A stretch of DNA of 64,000 nucleotides from an uncultured Porphyromonadaceae bacterium (GTDB lineage: Bacteria > Bacteroidota > Bacteroidia > Bacteroidales > Muribaculaceae), in contig CABUVO010000015.1 in NCBI GenBank assembly GCA_902495075.1, positions 33,357-97,356 on the forward strand, read 5' to 3'. Below the pieces are notes generated by a model. The model was not told where the DNA came from and did no database searches. It worked only from the letters and a program-made list of their open reading frames with translations. Position 1 is the stretch's first letter; every line of letters starts with the position of its first letter. Of this stretch, positions 17,536 through 27,300 are shown piece after piece. Made by a program: the position numbers and the translations under genes.

Positions 17536-18186
17536 ATGAGAATTGAAGAAAAATTGTTAAATTTGCTCAATAATCCCAAGTATGTGCAATTTTACGGTAG
17601 AATGGTGAAGAAAACTCGTGAAAAATTTATAGAGGTTGCTCGTCAACTTTTTGCCCGCAAAGGTGTGGAAAACACAACGATGAATGATATCGCTTCCGCA
17701 TCTGATAAGGGCAGACGCACGATTTATACCTATTTCAAAAGCAAACGCGAGATATTCAATGCTGTGATTGACAATGAATCGGAGCAACTTCTTGCCAAAC
17801 TTCGTTTCATAGTTGCTAAGCCAATATCGCCTGAAGAGAAGTTTCAGGAGTATGTAGGATGTCGTCTTCAGACAATGCGTGAGATTGTTTCCCGTAACGG
17901 CTCGTTGCGTGCGGGTTTCTTCCGAGATGTCAGAAAGGTTGACAGGGCACGCGCCATAATCACCAGAAAGGAAGCAACCCTTCTGATGGAGATTCTGCAC
18001 GAAGGAATTGAATCTGGTGATTTCAGAATCAGAAATGTCAAGGAATGCGCATTGGTTATTGTCAATGCAATTCATGGTCTTGATGTGCCATACATTCGCG
18101 ACAGTCTTTCGCAATATGGACTTGGCGACGAGCGTATAAAGGGAGTGATAGCGGATTTAATACTTAAGGGTATTATGGTGAGGTAA
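17536..18186 (+). CDS. TetR/AcrR family regulator
   Basis: The 216-residue protein has a TetR DNA-binding domain. The helix-turn-helix covers about residues 25-70, with TREKFIEVARQLFARKG, TTMNDIASASDKGRRTIYTYFKSKREIF and the usual YxYFxxK signature. The C-terminal half is a helical ligand domain. An alternative start at 17602 (MVKKTREK) would remove a 22-residue extension. It immediately precedes the FabH-FabG genes, so control of that fatty-acid or lipid operon is a fair inference. The ligand is unknown. Confidence 0.9.
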   Translation: MRIEEKLLNLLNNPKYVQFYGRMVKKTREKFIEVARQLFARKGVENTTMNDIASASDKGRRTIYTYFKSKREIFNAVIDNESEQLLAKLRFIVAKPISPEEKFQEYVGCRLQTMREIVSRNGSLRAGFFRDVRKVDRARAIITRKEATLLMEILHEGIESGDFRIRNVKECALVIVNAIHGLDVPYIRDSLSQYGLGDERIKGVIADLILKGIMVR

Positions 18187-18221
18187 AAATCAATATTTAA
18201 AATTAGATTAGATCAGATCAT

Positions 18222-19166
18222 ATGTATATTAATTCAATGGGCATATACGTTCCGCAGGGGCGGGTTTCAAACGAACATTTTTATAGTGTGAACGGTTTGA
18301 CACCCGAATGGATAGAACAGCGGACAGGTATAAAGTCTCGTTCGAAGGCAGCTCCGGATGAGAATGTGGATACGATGGCAATGTTGGCTGTTGAAGATGC
18401 GGTGAGAACACTTCCCTATGATGTGAAAAGTGTTGGATTGGTTGTAGCTGCCCATTACTGTGCTTATGACACTGTGGCGACGGTAGCTCATAAGGTACAA
18501 AGGCATTTCTGCATTCACGGGGCTAAGGCGGTCTATGCGTCTTCTGCGTGCTCATCATTTATCAATGGATTGGAGATAATAGAGGGGTATTTCGCGATGG
18601 GGAAGGCAGATAAGGCTCTTTTGATTTGCAGCGAACAGAATACCTATTATTCTAATGAATCTGACCCGAAGAGTGGACATTTATGGGGAGATGCTGCAGT
18701 CGCTTATTTTGTTTCCAAAGAGCGTCAAAGTGACAAGGATATAAAGATCCTTGACATATATACCGAAGGACTTGGGGATCTTGGCAAAGGCCCGGGAGGA
18801 GTGTGTCTGCGCCCTAAGGAGGACGGAATCACAATGCCCGACGGCAGGGATGTCTTTATCCATGCATGCCGTTATATGATCCATGCTCTCAACAACTCTT
18901 TAAAAAATGCCGGTCTTGAGCATCAGGACATATCCAGGTTTATTTGTCATCAGGCAAACAAGCGAATCGTAGCACAGGTTGCACACCAGCTTGATCTTGG
19001 TATGGATCGATTCATTAACAATATTGAGGAACTTGGCAACACAGGTTCGGCATCCGCACCTCTGGTGCTCGCGCAGAATATAAATGAAATAAAGAGCGGG
19101 GAGAAAGTAGCCTTGATGGTATTTGGCGGAGGCTATTCATGTGGCTGCTTTATTGTGGAGAAATAG
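18222..19166 (+). CDS. 3-oxoacyl-ACP synthase III family protein (FabH-like)
   Basis: The 314-residue thiolase-fold enzyme has the KAS III catalytic triad: Cys in ASSACSSF (near residue 109), His in CHQANKRI (near 246) and Asn in GNTGSAS (near 276). It would condense an acyl starter with malonyl-ACP in the cytoplasm. The sequence around the Cys and the missing family DTTTP-like region differ from textbook FabH, so a role in a special lipid or aryl polyene-like pathway is possible. It lies 35 bp after TetR and 46 bp before fabG. Confidence 0.88.
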   Translation: MYINSMGIYVPQGRVSNEHFYSVNGLTPEWIEQRTGIKSRSKAAPDENVDTMAMLAVEDAVRTLPYDVKSVGLVVAAHYCAYDTVATVAHKVQRHFCIHGAKAVYASSACSSFINGLEIIEGYFAMGKADKALLICSEQNTYYSNESDPKSGHLWGDAAVAYFVSKERQSDKDIKILDIYTEGLGDLGKGPGGVCLRPKEDGITMPDGRDVFIHACRYMIHALNNSLKNAGLEHQDISRFICHQANKRIVAQVAHQLDLGMDRFINNIEELGNTGSASAPLVLAQNINEIKSGEKVALMVFGGGYSCGCFIVEK

Positions 19167-19212
19167 AAATAATAAACATATAAAGAATAGACCCAAAATA
19201 ACAACAATATAT

Positions 19213-19959
19213 ATGAAACTTCTTGAAGGAAAGACAGCGATCGTAACAGGCGCTGCAAGAGGAATAGGCAAAGAAATTGCCTTGAAGTATGCATCAGAAG
19301 GATGTAACATCGCATTTACAGATCTCGTTATTGACGAGAATGGAAAGAAGACGGAAGAAGAAATTGCCGCTTATGGCGTGAAATGTAAAGGATATGCTTC
19401 AAATGCTGCGGATTTTGCAGCCACAGAGAAGACTGTAGAGGAAATCAAGGCTGATTTCGGTCGTATCGATATTCTCGTGAATAATGCCGGCATCACAAAA
19501 GACGGGCTTATGCTCCGCATGACCGAGCAGCAGTGGGATGCCGTGATTGCAGTCAATCTGAAATCAGCATTCAATTATATCCATGCTGTTCTTCCCATCA
19601 TGATGCGTCAGAAATCCGGTTCAATCATCAACATGGCATCGGTTGTGGGTGTCCATGGTAATGCAGGACAGTCTAACTACGCTGCTTCAAAGGCGGGTCT
19701 CATTGCATTGGCTAAGAGTATAGCCCAGGAGGTCGGTTCCCGTGGTATCCGCGCTAACGCAATCGCTCCCGGATTTATAGAGACTGCCATGACTGAGGCT
19801 CTTCCCGCAGAGGTTCGCGAAGAATGGTGTAAGAAAATTCCATTGCGTCGCGGCGGAAAAGTGGAGGACATCGCAAATGTGGCAACATTCCTTGCATCTG
19901 ATATGGCAGGTTATGTTACGGGCCAGGTTATCCAGGTTGACGGCGGTATGAACATGTAA
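19213..19959 (+). CDS. fabG: 3-oxoacyl-ACP reductase
   Basis: Starting at the ATG at 19213 (MKLLEGKTAIVTG) the protein is 248 residues, as expected for FabG; a longer frame from 19123 would overlap the FabH-like gene. It is a classical short-chain dehydrogenase with TGAARGIGKE (near residues 12-21), NNAG (near 89-92), catalytic Ser in MASVVG, YAASKAG (Tyr/Lys near 156-160) and IAPGFIETAMT. It reduces 3-oxoacyl-ACP with NADPH in the cytoplasm. ispD starts 3 bp after the stop. Confidence 0.93.
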   Translation: MKLLEGKTAIVTGAARGIGKEIALKYASEGCNIAFTDLVIDENGKKTEEEIAAYGVKCKGYASNAADFAATEKTVEEIKADFGRIDILVNNAGITKDGLMLRMTEQQWDAVIAVNLKSAFNYIHAVLPIMMRQKSGSIINMASVVGVHGNAGQSNYAASKAGLIALAKSIAQEVGSRGIRANAIAPGFIETAMTEALPAEVREEWCKKIPLRRGGKVEDIANVATFLASDMAGYVTGQVIQVDGGMNM

Positions 19960-19962
19960 TCA

Positions 19963-20652
19963 ATGAAACCGAATAAATATGCTGTGATTGTCGCCGGCGG
20001 GGAGGGAAACCGCGCCGGCGGCTCTATTCCCAAGCAGTTCCAGTTGCTGAAGGGTGTGCCAATGTTATGGTGGACAGTTAGGGCTTTTCATGAAGAGGAT
20101 CCTGATACAAAGATTATCCTCGTGTTGCATCCCGGTTTTCTGGATGACTGGGATATATTGTTTACAGAACTTCCGGAAGCAGATCGTAAGATCCCGGTGC
20201 ATATAAGTTGTGGCGGACGTTCACGTCTGGAGTCTGTAAGAAACGGACTGATGTCTGTTCCTGATGTAGAAGAGGCACTTGTGGCGATTCATGATGCGGC
20301 TCGTCCTTTGGTCTCTCCATCGCTGATTGCGCGAGGATGGAAAGCTGCCGAGAAATATAAGGCGGCTGTGCCGGTAACTCCGATGACCGACTCTATACGC
20401 CGCGTTGACGGAAATTCAAGTGAAGCTGTGCCACGAAAGGATTATGTAAAGGTGCAGACTCCTCAGGTATTTGATGCTACACTGTTAAAGGCAGCTTACG
20501 ATAAGACCCTTACCTCCGACATGACCGACGATGCCTCTGTGGCGGAAGCAGCGGGCAGCAGCATATATCTCTTCGAAGGATCTCCTTATAACATGAAAGT
20601 TACCGATCCTCTTGATCTGACGGTCGCAGCAACATTGCTGGACAATATATAA
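19963..20652 (+). CDS. ispD: MEP cytidylyltransferase
   Basis: The 229-residue protein matches IspD. Its N-terminal nucleotide-binding loop is VAGGEGNRAGGSIPKQF (near residues 10-26), followed by SRLESVRNGL (near 87-96), HDAARPLVS (near 109-117), the DYVKVQTPQVF segment (near 154-164) and DDASVAEAAG. It makes CDP-methylerythritol in the non-mevalonate isoprenoid pathway, in the cytoplasm. The tight 3-bp spacing to fabG and short gap to recG indicate one operon. Confidence 0.95.
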   Translation: MKPNKYAVIVAGGEGNRAGGSIPKQFQLLKGVPMLWWTVRAFHEEDPDTKIILVLHPGFLDDWDILFTELPEADRKIPVHISCGGRSRLESVRNGLMSVPDVEEALVAIHDAARPLVSPSLIARGWKAAEKYKAAVPVTPMTDSIRRVDGNSSEAVPRKDYVKVQTPQVFDATLLKAAYDKTLTSDMTDDASVAEAAGSSIYLFEGSPYNMKVTDPLDLTVAATLLDNI

Positions 20653-20675
20653 GTGTTTACAATTCCTGGATTGCA

Positions 20676-22823
20676 TTGTCTTTTCTTGATACCGACATAA
20701 AGTTTCTAAAAGGAGTGGGCGATAAACGCGCAAAGCTTCTTGATGCCGAACTTGAGATCCGCACGTTCGGTGATCTGCTGTATACGTTTCCCTACAGGTA
20801 TGTCGATACGAGCCGCTTTTTCAAAATATCCGAATTTTCAGGTGAAATGCCGTCTGTCCAGGTGCTCGGACGGTTCGTCGGATTCACAACGGAGGGAGAG
20901 GGATTAAAGCAACGGCTAAAAGCATCATTTTATGACGGCAGCCGTTTTATGGAGGTCGTGTGGTTTTCAAAAGTAAATTTCTTTAAAACCGCCTATCAGC
21001 CTGGTGTGCCGTATGTATTGTTCGGTAAACCGACACAATTTCGTGACGTTTGGCAGATGGCGCATCCAGAAGTGAATGCTTACGATGCAACCAAACCACC
21101 TCAAGGATTCAGGGGAATCTATTCGATTCCTGACAAATTGAGAAAGCGAGGATATTCCACGAGAATAATTTCCGATCTTGCAAAGAATCTTTTTAGCAAT
21201 GCCCGTATAAAGGAAGTTAGCGAAACATTACCACCTGAAATCATAGATAAGTACTCGCTGATGCCATTGCTTGAGGCTTTGATGAATCTGCATTTTCCTC
21301 AGAATCCTGAAAAATTACAGAAAGCACGCGAGCGAATGAAATTTGAGGAGCTGTTTTATCTTCAGCTTCATATACTTAGATATTCCCGTGAGCGAGGCAG
21401 AAGAATCCGCGGGCACGTGTTGACGAGAATCGGAGAATATTTCAATACCTATTACAGCAAATTTATACCATTTGATCTCACCGGAGCCCAGAAGAGAGTT
21501 TTAAAGGAGATCCGCAATGACATGCGCACCGGACGGCAGATGAATCGGCTGCTGCAGGGAGATGTTGGCAGTGGCAAGACAATGGTGGCGTTTATGACGA
21601 TGCTGATGGCTGCCGACAATGGTTTTCAGTCGGCAATCATGGCGCCTACAGAGATTCTGGCTTCTCAACATTTCGAGACAATCAGGAACTGGGGTGAGAA
21701 AATCGGGCTGCGGGTAGAGTTGTTGACGGGAAGCACCCGTACTAAGGCGCGTAAAGAAATTCATGAAGGTCTCATGTCGGGAGATATTCATATAATAGTT
21801 GGTACGCATGCCTTGATTGAAGACAATGTGCAATTTAAGAATCTTGGACTGACCGTGATTGATGAGCAGCATCGGTTCGGGGTTGCTCAGCGTGCCAAAA
21901 TGTGGAAGAAAAGCGCGGTAGCTCCCCATGTCCTTGTGATGACAGCGACACCCATTCCCCGCACTCTTGCCATGACTGTCTATGGCGATCTTGACGTGTC
22001 GGTGATTGATGAACTGCCCCCAGGAAGAAAACCGGTTCAGACTTATCTGAAATTCGATAATTCGCGAATGGAGGTGAATCAACTTATTAACAGTGAACTC
22101 AAGGCTGGAAGACAGGTATATATAGTGTATCCACTTGTAAAGGAGAATCCGAAACTGGAATTGAAGAGTGTTGAGGAGGGGATTGAAAGAGTGAGGGGCA
22201 TGTTTCCGGATGTCAAAGTCTGTATGGTTCACGGACAGATGAAACCAGCTGAGAAAGATTATCAGATGGAGCAGTTTGTCAGCGGAGCGGCGCGTATTCT
22301 TGTAGCAACGACCGTTATTGAGGTCGGCGTGAATGTTCCTAATGCATCAGTGATGCTTATCGAGAATGCCGAGAGATTCGGATTGTCGCAACTGCATCAG
22401 TTGCGGGGAAGAGTCGGTCGTGGCGCTGATCACAGTTATTGCATTCTTATGACCAAGCATAATATTGCGGGAGATACGCGCAAGCGTCTTGCTATTATGA
22501 CGGAAACGTCTGATGGTTTCCTTATTTCTGAGGCAGACATGAAAATGAGGGGTCCAGGCGATATGGAGGGAACCCAACAGAGCGGAATAGCGTTTAATCT
22601 AAAGATAGCCAACCTTGCAAGTGACGGACAGATATTGAATGTTGCGCGTCAGGGAGCGGAAGCCGTGCTGAACGCGCACCCCGAACTTGTAGAGGCACCG
22701 ACTACGGGTGTTGAGCAGTATCCGGGTGAGGAATTGCCGTTGTCGGAAGCATCCGTAGCTATGATTAGAAACGAATTGCGAATCCGCTTTTTGAAGACCT
22801 ATGACTGGTCGCAGATCAGCTGA
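20676..22823 (+). CDS. recG: ATP-dependent DNA helicase RecG
   Basis: The protein of about 715 residues has the RecG layout. A wedge/OB region lies in the first 200 residues (starting LKGVGDKRAKLL). Walker A is GDVGSGKTM (near residues 293-301), the DExH-type box is DEQHRFGVAQR, then TATPIPRTLAM and a second RecA domain with TTVIEVGVNVPNA and QLRGRVGRG. It remodels stalled replication forks. The only good start I see is TTG at 20676, since no in-frame ATG lies at the expected N-terminus. Confidence 0.92.
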   Translation: MSFLDTDIKFLKGVGDKRAKLLDAELEIRTFGDLLYTFPYRYVDTSRFFKISEFSGEMPSVQVLGRFVGFTTEGEGLKQRLKASFYDGSRFMEVVWFSKVNFFKTAYQPGVPYVLFGKPTQFRDVWQMAHPEVNAYDATKPPQGFRGIYSIPDKLRKRGYSTRIISDLAKNLFSNARIKEVSETLPPEIIDKYSLMPLLEALMNLHFPQNPEKLQKARERMKFEELFYLQLHILRYSRERGRRIRGHVLTRIGEYFNTYYSKFIPFDLTGAQKRVLKEIRNDMRTGRQMNRLLQGDVGSGKTMVAFMTMLMAADNGFQSAIMAPTEILASQHFETIRNWGEKIGLRVELLTGSTRTKARKEIHEGLMSGDIHIIVGTHALIEDNVQFKNLGLTVIDEQHRFGVAQRAKMWKKSAVAPHVLVMTATPIPRTLAMTVYGDLDVSVIDELPPGRKPVQTYLKFDNSRMEVNQLINSELKAGRQVYIVYPLVKENPKLELKSVEEGIERVRGMFPDVKVCMVHGQMKPAEKDYQMEQFVSGAARILVATTVIEVGVNVPNASVMLIENAERFGLSQLHQLRGRVGRGADHSYCILMTKHNIAGDTRKRLAIMTETSDGFLISEADMKMRGPGDMEGTQQSGIAFNLKIANLASDGQILNVARQGAEAVLNAHPELVEAPTTGVEQYPGEELPLSEASVAMIRNELRIRFLKTYDWSQIS

Positions 22824-22842
22824 TGGTTTTAAATGATATATT

Positions 22843-24174
22843 ATGAGAGAAAAAGAATTTCTTCCTCTTGTGGAAGAAAAATTGGGAATTAAAGAATTGA
22901 ATCCGATGCAGAAGCAGATGATGGCACAGGCATCGGAAACTCGCGATATAATCCTATTGTCGCCCACCGGTTCCGGCAAGACACTCGCTTTTATTTTGCC
23001 GATGTTGAAGATTCTCAAGCCGTCGACCGGCAGGGTGCAGGCAGTAGTGGTGGCTCCCTCTCGAGAGCTTGTGATACAGATATCGCAAATTGTAAATGCC
23101 ATCGCAGCCGGTTTTAAAGTTACTCAATTATATGGCGGTCATAAAGTAGAGGATGAGGTAAATTCATTATCCGCTGGTACGGATATTATAGTGGCAACAC
23201 CGGGAAGGCTTCTTGATCATATCAATCGTCGCAATATCGATGTTTTGCCTACAAGAATTCTTGTGCTTGATGAATTTGACAAGTCGCTCGAACTCGGTTT
23301 TGAAAAAGAGATGAAAAAGATTGTTGATCGTCTCAAGAATGTGAGCCGATATATTTTGACTTCGGCTACACGGGCTGATATTCTGCCGGATTTTTTGCGA
23401 TTGAACAACCCCGTTACGATAAATTATCTTGGAGATAATAAGGAGCTTCACAGCCGTCTTCGCGTGCATAGAGTGGATTCTGATATCAACGATAAACTTG
23501 ATTCGCTTGCCTCATTGCTGACCGATCTTGCGAAGGGTGGATGCCCTGAACGTTCGATAATTTTTGTGAACTATAGGGAAAGTGCAGAGCGCGTTGCCGA
23601 TTATTTGAGTAAGCGGGGCTTTCCGGTCGTATTATATCATGGTGCGCTTGATCAGCATGAACGGGAAACGGCTGTGGCGATGTTCAATAATGGCAGCCGT
23701 CCGCTGCTTGTGGCAACAGACCTTGCCGCTCGCGGTCTTGACATTGAAAATGTCAAATCAATCATACACTACCATCAGGCACTCACGCCGGAAACCTATA
23801 CCCACCGCAACGGACGGACCGCCAGGGTTGATAAGGAAGGAGACATATATGTTCTTGTCGGTCCAAAAGAAGATATAAAGGAATTTACGGATTTTGACGA
23901 CACTCTCTATCCTGACACTACTGTCGGTGAGCCTAAGGCACCGGAATATGCCACTATCCGTTTTTCCGCCGGAAAGAAAGAAAAACTTTCTAAAGGAGAT
24001 ATAGTGGGATTTCTCGTTAAGGAAGGTGGCGTTGAAGCCCAAGGCATTGGAAAGATAGATGTTTACGATCATTATTCACTTGCTGCAGTTCCTTTCGAAA
24101 AGGCACAGGATATACTGCGGAATATCAAGGGAAAGAAAATCAAAGGAGAGAAAAGATTGGTTTCAGTGTTGTGA
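22843..24174 (+). CDS. DEAD-box family RNA helicase (DbpA-like)
   Basis: The 443-residue protein has the helicase motifs SPTGSGKT (near residues 40-47), PSRELV, TPGRLLDH, DEFDKSLE (motif II, near 143-150, with DEFD instead of DEAD), TSATR, and a C-terminal RecA domain with LVATDLAARGLDIENV and HRNGRTARV. The last ~70 residues (IRFSAGKKEKLSKGDIVGFLVKEGG onward) look like the DbpA RNA-binding domain that targets 23S rRNA. It likely works in ribosome assembly. It follows recG by 19 bp. Confidence 0.88.
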   Translation: MREKEFLPLVEEKLGIKELNPMQKQMMAQASETRDIILLSPTGSGKTLAFILPMLKILKPSTGRVQAVVVAPSRELVIQISQIVNAIAAGFKVTQLYGGHKVEDEVNSLSAGTDIIVATPGRLLDHINRRNIDVLPTRILVLDEFDKSLELGFEKEMKKIVDRLKNVSRYILTSATRADILPDFLRLNNPVTINYLGDNKELHSRLRVHRVDSDINDKLDSLASLLTDLAKGGCPERSIIFVNYRESAERVADYLSKRGFPVVLYHGALDQHERETAVAMFNNGSRPLLVATDLAARGLDIENVKSIIHYHQALTPETYTHRNGRTARVDKEGDIYVLVGPKEDIKEFTDFDDTLYPDTTVGEPKAPEYATIRFSAGKKEKLSKGDIVGFLVKEGGVEAQGIGKIDVYDHYSLAAVPFEKAQDILRNIKGKKIKGEKRLVSVL

Positions 24175-24199
24175 CTGTGGTGATTTTTTGTTAACTTTG
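24169..24199 (+). promoter_or_regulatory. Promoter of nifJ
   Basis: TTG (24169-24171), a 20-bp spacer and TAACTTTG (24192-24199) match the Bacteroidota consensus. The -33 element overlaps the stop codon of the helicase gene. The leader to the ATG is about 115 bp. Confidence 0.7.
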
Positions 24200-24321
24200 T
24201 AACTTAAAACGAACGCATCTAAATAGTTTCTTACTTACATTCTACCTTGTTTTTATTTAGAGCGGTTATGTAAGATAGAGAGGTAAAAGAAGAGATAACT
24301 CAAAATTAATCGATTATAACT

Positions 24322-27300
24322 ATGAGCAAAGCAAAGAAGTTTCTGACATGCGACGGTAACCAGGCCGCAGCGCATATCAGTTATATGTTTAGCGAAGTAG
24401 CCGCAATCTATCCCATCACCCCGTCGTCGACGATGGCAGAGTATGTGGATGATTGGTCGGCAGCCGGACGAAAGAATATTTTCGGCGAGACGGTATTGGT
24501 TCAGGAGATGCAGAGTGAAGGTGGTGCAGCCGGAGCTGTTCACGGATCGCTTCAATCCGGAGCCCTTACCACAACCTATACTGCTTCTCAGGGTCTTCTC
24601 CTGATGATCCCTAATATGTATAAGATTGCCGGTGAATTGCTCCCCTGTGTTTTCCACGTATCAGCACGTACACTTGCATCTCATGCGCTTAGTATCTTCG
24701 GAGACCATCAGGATGTGATGTCTGCTCGTCAGACAGGTTTCGCAATGTTCTGCGAGGGTTCTGTTCAGGAAGTTATGGATCTTTCAGCCGTAGCTCATCT
24801 TTCATCAATCAAGGGTCGTGTGCCGTTCATCAACTTCTTTGATGGCTTCCGCACATCTCACGAGATTCAGAAGATCGAAGCCCTCAGCGAAGAAGATCTT
24901 GCTCCGCTGCTCGATCGTGAGGCGCTTGCCGAGTTCCGTCAGCGCGCCCTTAATCCTGACAAACCGGTTGCTCGCGGCATGGCTGAGAATCCCGATGTCT
25001 TCTTTCAGCATCGTGAGGCAAGCAATCCTTATTACGACGCAATTCCCGCAATTGTGGAGAATTACGTTAAGGAAATCAACAAGCTCACCGGTCGTAATTA
25101 TGGTCTTTTTGACTATTATGGAGATCCCGAGGCAGATCGCGTGATTATAGCCATGGGTAGTGTGACCGAGTGTATCAAGGAGACAATCGATCACCTTCGT
25201 GCAAAGGGAGAGAAAGTCGGTGTCGTATGCGTTCACCTCTATCGTCCTTTCTCTGCAAAACATTTCCTTGCCGCTGTTCCTGCCACTGCAAGACGCATTG
25301 CAGTGCTCGACCGCACAAAAGAGCCCGGAGCAAATGGCGAGCCTCTTTACCTTGATGTTAAAGATTGTTTCTATGGCAAAGAGAATGCCCCGCTTATTGT
25401 TGGCGGTCGTTACGGTCTTAGCTCAAAAGATACAACTCCAGCTCAGATTGTTGAGGTTTATGATAATCTTAAGCTTGCTGAGCCCAAGAATCATTTCACT
25501 GTAGGTATCGTTGATGATGTCACATTCCATTCCCTCCCTATTGGTCCTGAAATCAATGTTGGTGGAGAGGGCATGTTCCAGGCTAAGTTCTATGGTCTTG
25601 GTGCAGACGGAACTGTTGGTGCCAACAAGAACTCCGTGAAGATCATCGGTGACAACACCGACAAATACTGTCAGGCATATTTCTCTTACGACTCCAAGAA
25701 GTCGGGAGGTTTCACCTGCTCTCATCTCCGTTTCGGTGACACCCCGATCCGCTCCACATATCTTGTGAACACACCTAACTTCGTGGCTTGTCACGTTCAG
25801 GCTTACCTTCACATGTATGATGTGCTCCGCGGTCTGATGCCTAACGGAACATTCCTTCTTAACACTATCTGGGAGGGTGAGGAACTTGCGAAGAATCTTC
25901 CCAACAAGGTGAAACGTTATCTCGCAAAGAACAACATCACCGTTTATTATATCAATGCGTCCAAGATCGCTCAGGAAATCGGTCTTGGCAACCGCACCAA
26001 TACAATTCTCCAGAGTGCCTTCTTCCGTATCACAGAAGTTATACCGGTAGATCTTGCTGTTGAGCAGATGAAGAAATTCATCCAGAAATCTTATGGCAAG
26101 AAGGGTGAGAATGTGGTCAACATGAACTATGCTGCAGTTGATCGTGGTGGTGAGTATCACAAACTTGATGTTGATCCTGCATGGGCAAATCTTGAGGATG
26201 AACCCTCAACAGATGCTCCGGCTCCTGATTTCATCACCAATGTTGTTCGTCCTATCAATGCTCAGGATGGCGATCTCCTTCCTGTCAGCACATTCGCTGA
26301 TCGCGCTGATGGCACATGGCAGCAGGGTACAGCCGCTTATGAAAAGCGTGGTGTTGCAGCTTTCGTTCCCGAGTGGGATCCGGCAAACTGTATCCAGTGT
26401 AACAAATGTTCTTTCGTTTGTCCTCACGCTTGTATCCGTCCCTTCGTATTGACTCCGGAAGAAGCAGCAGCCGCTCCATTTGGAGAAGATCATTCGCTTC
26501 CTGCTATCGGCAAGACATTCACCGGCATGCGTTTCGTGCAGCAGGTTGATGTGCTCGACTGTCTCGGATGTGGTAACTGTGTGGATGTTTGTCCCGGCAA
26601 GAAAGGAGAGAAAGCCCTCAAGATGGTTCATGAAGAGAGCCAGCTTCCGCAGCAGAAGAACTGGGATTGGCTTATCGAGAATGTCAAGAGCAAAGCTGAT
26701 CTCGTAGACATTACGTTGAATGCCAAGAACAGCCAGTTCTCACAACCTCTCTTTGAATTCTCCGGTGCATGCTCCGGTTGCGGTGAGACTCCCTATTTGA
26801 AACTCATCTCTCAACTTTATGGTAATCATCAGATGGTGGCTAATGCCACAGGTTGCTCTTCAATCTATTCTGGTTCAGTTCCGTCAACTCCTTACACTAC
26901 AGATTCAGAAGGTCACGGTCCGGCATGGGCTAACTCACTCTTTGAGGATTTCTGCGAGTTCGGTCTTGGAATGTATCTCGGATATGAGAAGATGCGTGCC
27001 CGCGTAGAGGATATCTGCGTTAAACTCGAAGGTGATGAAAATGCACCTCAGGATCTCCGCGATGCCGCTAAAACCTGGTATGAGAATCGTAACGATGCCA
27101 AGCTTTCTCACAACTATGGCTATGATCTTTGTGAGGTTGCCAAGAAATATGCCGACAAGTGTGACAAATGCGCAACTCTCATAAACCTTCGTCATTATAT
27201 GACTAAACGTAGCCAGTGGATCGTAGGTGGTGACGGTGCAAGCTACGATATCGGTTTCGGTGGTCTTGACCATGTAATCGCTTCCGGAAAGAATGTGAAC

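Noticed and set aside
21501..22232. 243-codon minus-strand open frame
   Set aside because: It is antisense to the helicase motifs of recG and has no start context or family match.
25423..26160. 245-codon minus-strand open frame
   Set aside because: It is antisense within nifJ and arises from strong codon bias in that gene.
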